A stretch of DNA of 16,812 nt from Bacteroidota bacterium. Its GTDB lineage: Bacteria > Bacteroidota > Bacteroidia > Flavobacteriales > Schleiferiaceae. Positions 15,152-16,812 of the stretch are shown piece by piece. Location of the stretch: contig PXYR01000030.1 in the NCBI GenBank assembly GCA_003023665.1, positions 1 through 16,812 of the forward strand, given 5' to 3'. The stretch's first letter is position 1. The number at the start of each line of letters is the position of its first letter. The position numbers and the translations under genes were made by a program. The notes under the pieces were generated by a model that ran no database searches, was not told where the DNA came from, and saw only the letters and a program-made list of their open reading frames with translations.

Positions 15152-16582
15152 TTATGTTTTGACAAAAATAAGTGCAAATAAGACGCAAAACAAAGCCAAG
15201 ATTAAGTACACTTTTTCATTGGACAAAGAGTTGCGAAAATTCAATGATTTATTGCTCATATCAGGACTGAATAAGGAGATGTCTTTTAACTTTTTATTGG
15301 CGTCATAAGAGTCTGTTCCTAGAAATTCTGAATGAATAAATTCAATTTCCTGGTTATTGGACCATTTTCGCAAAGCCAAATAATAAGGGTGACCCCAATC
15401 TTTAGGCATGAATCTTTGCTCATAAACATTATCATCCAATACAGCGATTACTCCATTCTCTTTTCTTAGTAGAATTCCTTCTTTAGTAATTAATGTATCA
15501 TATTCTTTGACCTCAGGCCAAGCATTTTGAATAGAAGGGCCAATAAAGTATGACTGATAAAAAAGATGATTTAATTCCGGAATTCCATAAGTCCAATTGG
15601 GTTCTTTAAACCTAGATGCATCCTTAAATGACAGTGTTTTGCCAGAATATTCAGATAGGAAAGAGGGCATAAAATCAAGACCTATAAGCACAACCGCACT
15701 GAATAAGCTTAAATCATATTCTAAACCAGAATCATAGGTTACAACAGAATCACTCGGTTGCAGAAATTCATTGAAAAATTTAGAATCGTTCTGATGAATA
15801 ATGAGTCGCTTCGATTTCTTTCGTCTTTTCCATATAAAAACATTGTCCTCAACTATAGTATCTGATTCAACTACTAGCGTTAAACTATCACCCCACCTTA
15901 ATTCATCTTCTCCAATATCATAAGAACTCGCAAGTGTTAAATCAATCAGTGCGGTGTCGTTATACAATTTAAAATTACACGGTTCAGGCACACTTATTAT
16001 TCTAGTACCTAATTCATTAACGGAATGTGAGATAAGGACATTAGTGGTTTTTAAACGCTTCGGAATCACTGCAACCATCGAAGTATCAAGAGGATTATAA
16101 CCGTAGCTTAGTGTCTTAGCTTCTTCAACCTTATTGAATGTAGCACTAGAAGGTGCTAAGCTTTCACAAATAGTCCAGCATGCCTCGCGTGAATATTCAC
16201 CTAAGGATATACCACTTCTGTCATAGAGTAGATAGGAACCCCCTGGCAATTCAGCTATCATTGGTTTGAGCCAGTGCTCTTTTAGAGTCCACCCAGCGTA
16301 GGTATTATCTATTTGAATTTTAAAGGTTTTTACTTTTGATGTTGGATTTGCTAATGAAATAACTACCAAAGTAATAGCAGCAATTCTCAGCAGTAGGACA
16401 ATCCAGTCTTTAACCTTCCTGCGTCTTCTTTTTGAGGGGTTAACAGATTTTAACCAAATTAATGATGGTATACTTTTGGTTTGTCTTGGTCTCAATCCAA
16501 AGAAATGAATCCAAACGGGGATGATTATTAAGGTCAAGCCCCAAAGCAAGTTTGGTCTTGTGAATTCAACTACTTCAAACAC
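15152..16582 (-). CDS. BatA-domain membrane protein
   Basis: This 476-residue protein begins with the aerotolerance-regulator BatA N-terminal layout: a membrane helix at about residues 12-30, a basic stretch SKRRRRKVK (50-58), and a second helix at about 61-78 (IVLLLRIAAITLVVISLA). A long extracytoplasmic part follows, and a third helix lies at about 456-474 near the C terminus. In related proteins a von Willebrand A domain with a DxSxS metal site comes after the second helix; here the matching place reads IDNTYAG (91-97), so the metal site appears lost. The role is unknown; Bat-type proteins are linked to stress and envelope functions. It overlaps the preceding gene by 13 bases and is followed five bases later by the dihydroorotase homologue, so the three form one operon. 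Confidence 0.8.
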   Translation of the reverse strand: MFEVVEFTRPNLLWGLTLIIIPVWIHFFGLRPRQTKSIPSLIWLKSVNPSKRRRRKVKDWIVLLLRIAAITLVVISLANPTSKVKTFKIQIDNTYAGWTLKEHWLKPMIAELPGGSYLLYDRSGISLGEYSREACWTICESLAPSSATFNKVEEAKTLSYGYNPLDTSMVAVIPKRLKTTNVLISHSVNELGTRIISVPEPCNFKLYNDTALIDLTLASSYDIGEDELRWGDSLTLVVESDTIVEDNVFIWKRRKKSKRLIIHQNDSKFFNEFLQPSDSVVTYDSGLEYDLSLFSAVVLIGLDFMPSFLSEYSGKTLSFKDASRFKEPNWTYGIPELNHLFYQSYFIGPSIQNAWPEVKEYDTLITKEGILLRKENGVIAVLDDNVYEQRFMPKDWGHPYYLALRKWSNNQEIEFIHSEFLGTDSYDANKKLKDISLFSPDMSNKSLNFRNSLSNEKVYLILALFCVLFALIFVKT

Positions 16583-16812
16583 CTTTCAATAAACTTATAA
16601 CTATGTTCATAAACATTGTCCAAGTCGGACGAGAGTAAATAATTCTGAATGACGTGTTCACGAGCAGAAGTCTCAACCCAGAACTTATTCGTTGTTCCTA
16701 TTTGCTGGTGCATCACCTTGGCCTTTTCCACATCTATTACGAAATCCTGATTTGCTTCATCCTCATACCAAACCATGTTCATTACAGGAACTTGAATAGA
16801 ACCCAATAATTT
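16570..16812 (-). CDS. C-terminal fragment of a probable alpha/beta hydrolase (5' end cut by window edge)
   Basis: The frame is open to the window edge, giving 80 residues before the stop. The pattern fits the end of an alpha/beta hydrolase: a strand with VPVMNMVWYEDEAN (the place of the catalytic Asp loop), a helix VEKAKVMHQQIG, a strand NKFWVET, then SAREHVIQNY, in which the His could be the catalytic base, and a last helix YKFIERCL. The nucleophile elbow lies outside the window, so the assignment is tentative. The TTG at 16806-16804 that opens a shorter reading is not a likely start, because the frame continues past it. Confidence 0.45.
   Translation of the reverse strand, partial: KLLGSIQVPVMNMVWYEDEANQDFVIDVEKAKVMHQQIGTTNKFWVETSAREHVIQNYLLSSDLDNVYEHSYKFIERCLK

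Noticed and set aside
1..16812. CRISPR arrays, tRNA or rRNA genes, insertion sequences, attachment sites, riboswitches
   Set aside because: No regularly spaced repeats, cloverleaf-like segments, transposase motifs or terminal inverted repeats were seen. In particular, no B12 riboswitch is apparent before the CarH-like gene.

Overview
The window looks like chromosomal DNA from a marine-type member of the Bacteroidota, most likely Flavobacteriales. The evidence is AT-rich coding sequence, almost no Shine-Dalgarno sites before start codons, one match to the Bacteroidota -7 promoter element (TAnnTTTG), and gene families typical of the phylum (the FabI variant, the BatA-domain protein, the degenerate dihydroorotase and the 475-residue conserved protein). 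This placement comes from reading the sequence by eye; no search was run. Genes are packed tightly. No stretch over 300 bases lacks a gene, and I see no tRNA, rRNA, CRISPR array or insertion sequence.

Layout. Positions 1-896 hold the C-terminal half of recN, followed by fabI (931-1752). A hairpin terminator at 1775-1810 separates fabI from the minus-strand pair prfC (peptide release factor 3) and a GT-C membrane glycosyltransferase, whose start overlaps the prfC stop by one base. A divergent gap leads into the main feature, a probable light-response and photoprotection island (4853-11598). It contains a CarH/LitR-type B12-binding MerR regulator, an ECF sigma factor, then crtI, crtB, idi, a mammalian-type 6-pyruvoyl-tetrahydropterin synthase, folE and a photolyase. 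From the sigma factor on, the genes are spaced or overlapped like a single operon. After it come a conserved protein of unknown function on the minus strand (11595-13022), a PhnP-like metallo-beta-lactamase-fold hydrolase on the plus strand (13117-13896), and a minus-strand operon: the end of a probable alpha/beta hydrolase, a BatA-domain membrane protein, and a dihydroorotase homologue with damaged metal-binding motifs.

How the island may work. The CarH-like protein would hold adenosylcobalamin and repress DNA in the dark; light would release it. The 99-base gap before the sigma gene carries four copies of TGTTYAA (three forward, one reverse), including an exact 11-base direct repeat, which is a plausible operator. 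The released operon would make isoprenoid precursor (Idi), phytoene (CrtB) and lycopene-type carotenoid (CrtI), repair UV dimers (photolyase), and make reduced pterins (FolE plus PTPS). No cyclase, hydroxylase, sepiapterin reductase or anti-sigma factor is present in the window.

The best candidates for a second look are the CarH-like regulator with its putative operator, the animal-like PTPS inside a carotenoid/photolyase operon, the pseudo-dihydroorotase, and the conserved unknown 475-residue protein. No wholly unprecedented system is evident.
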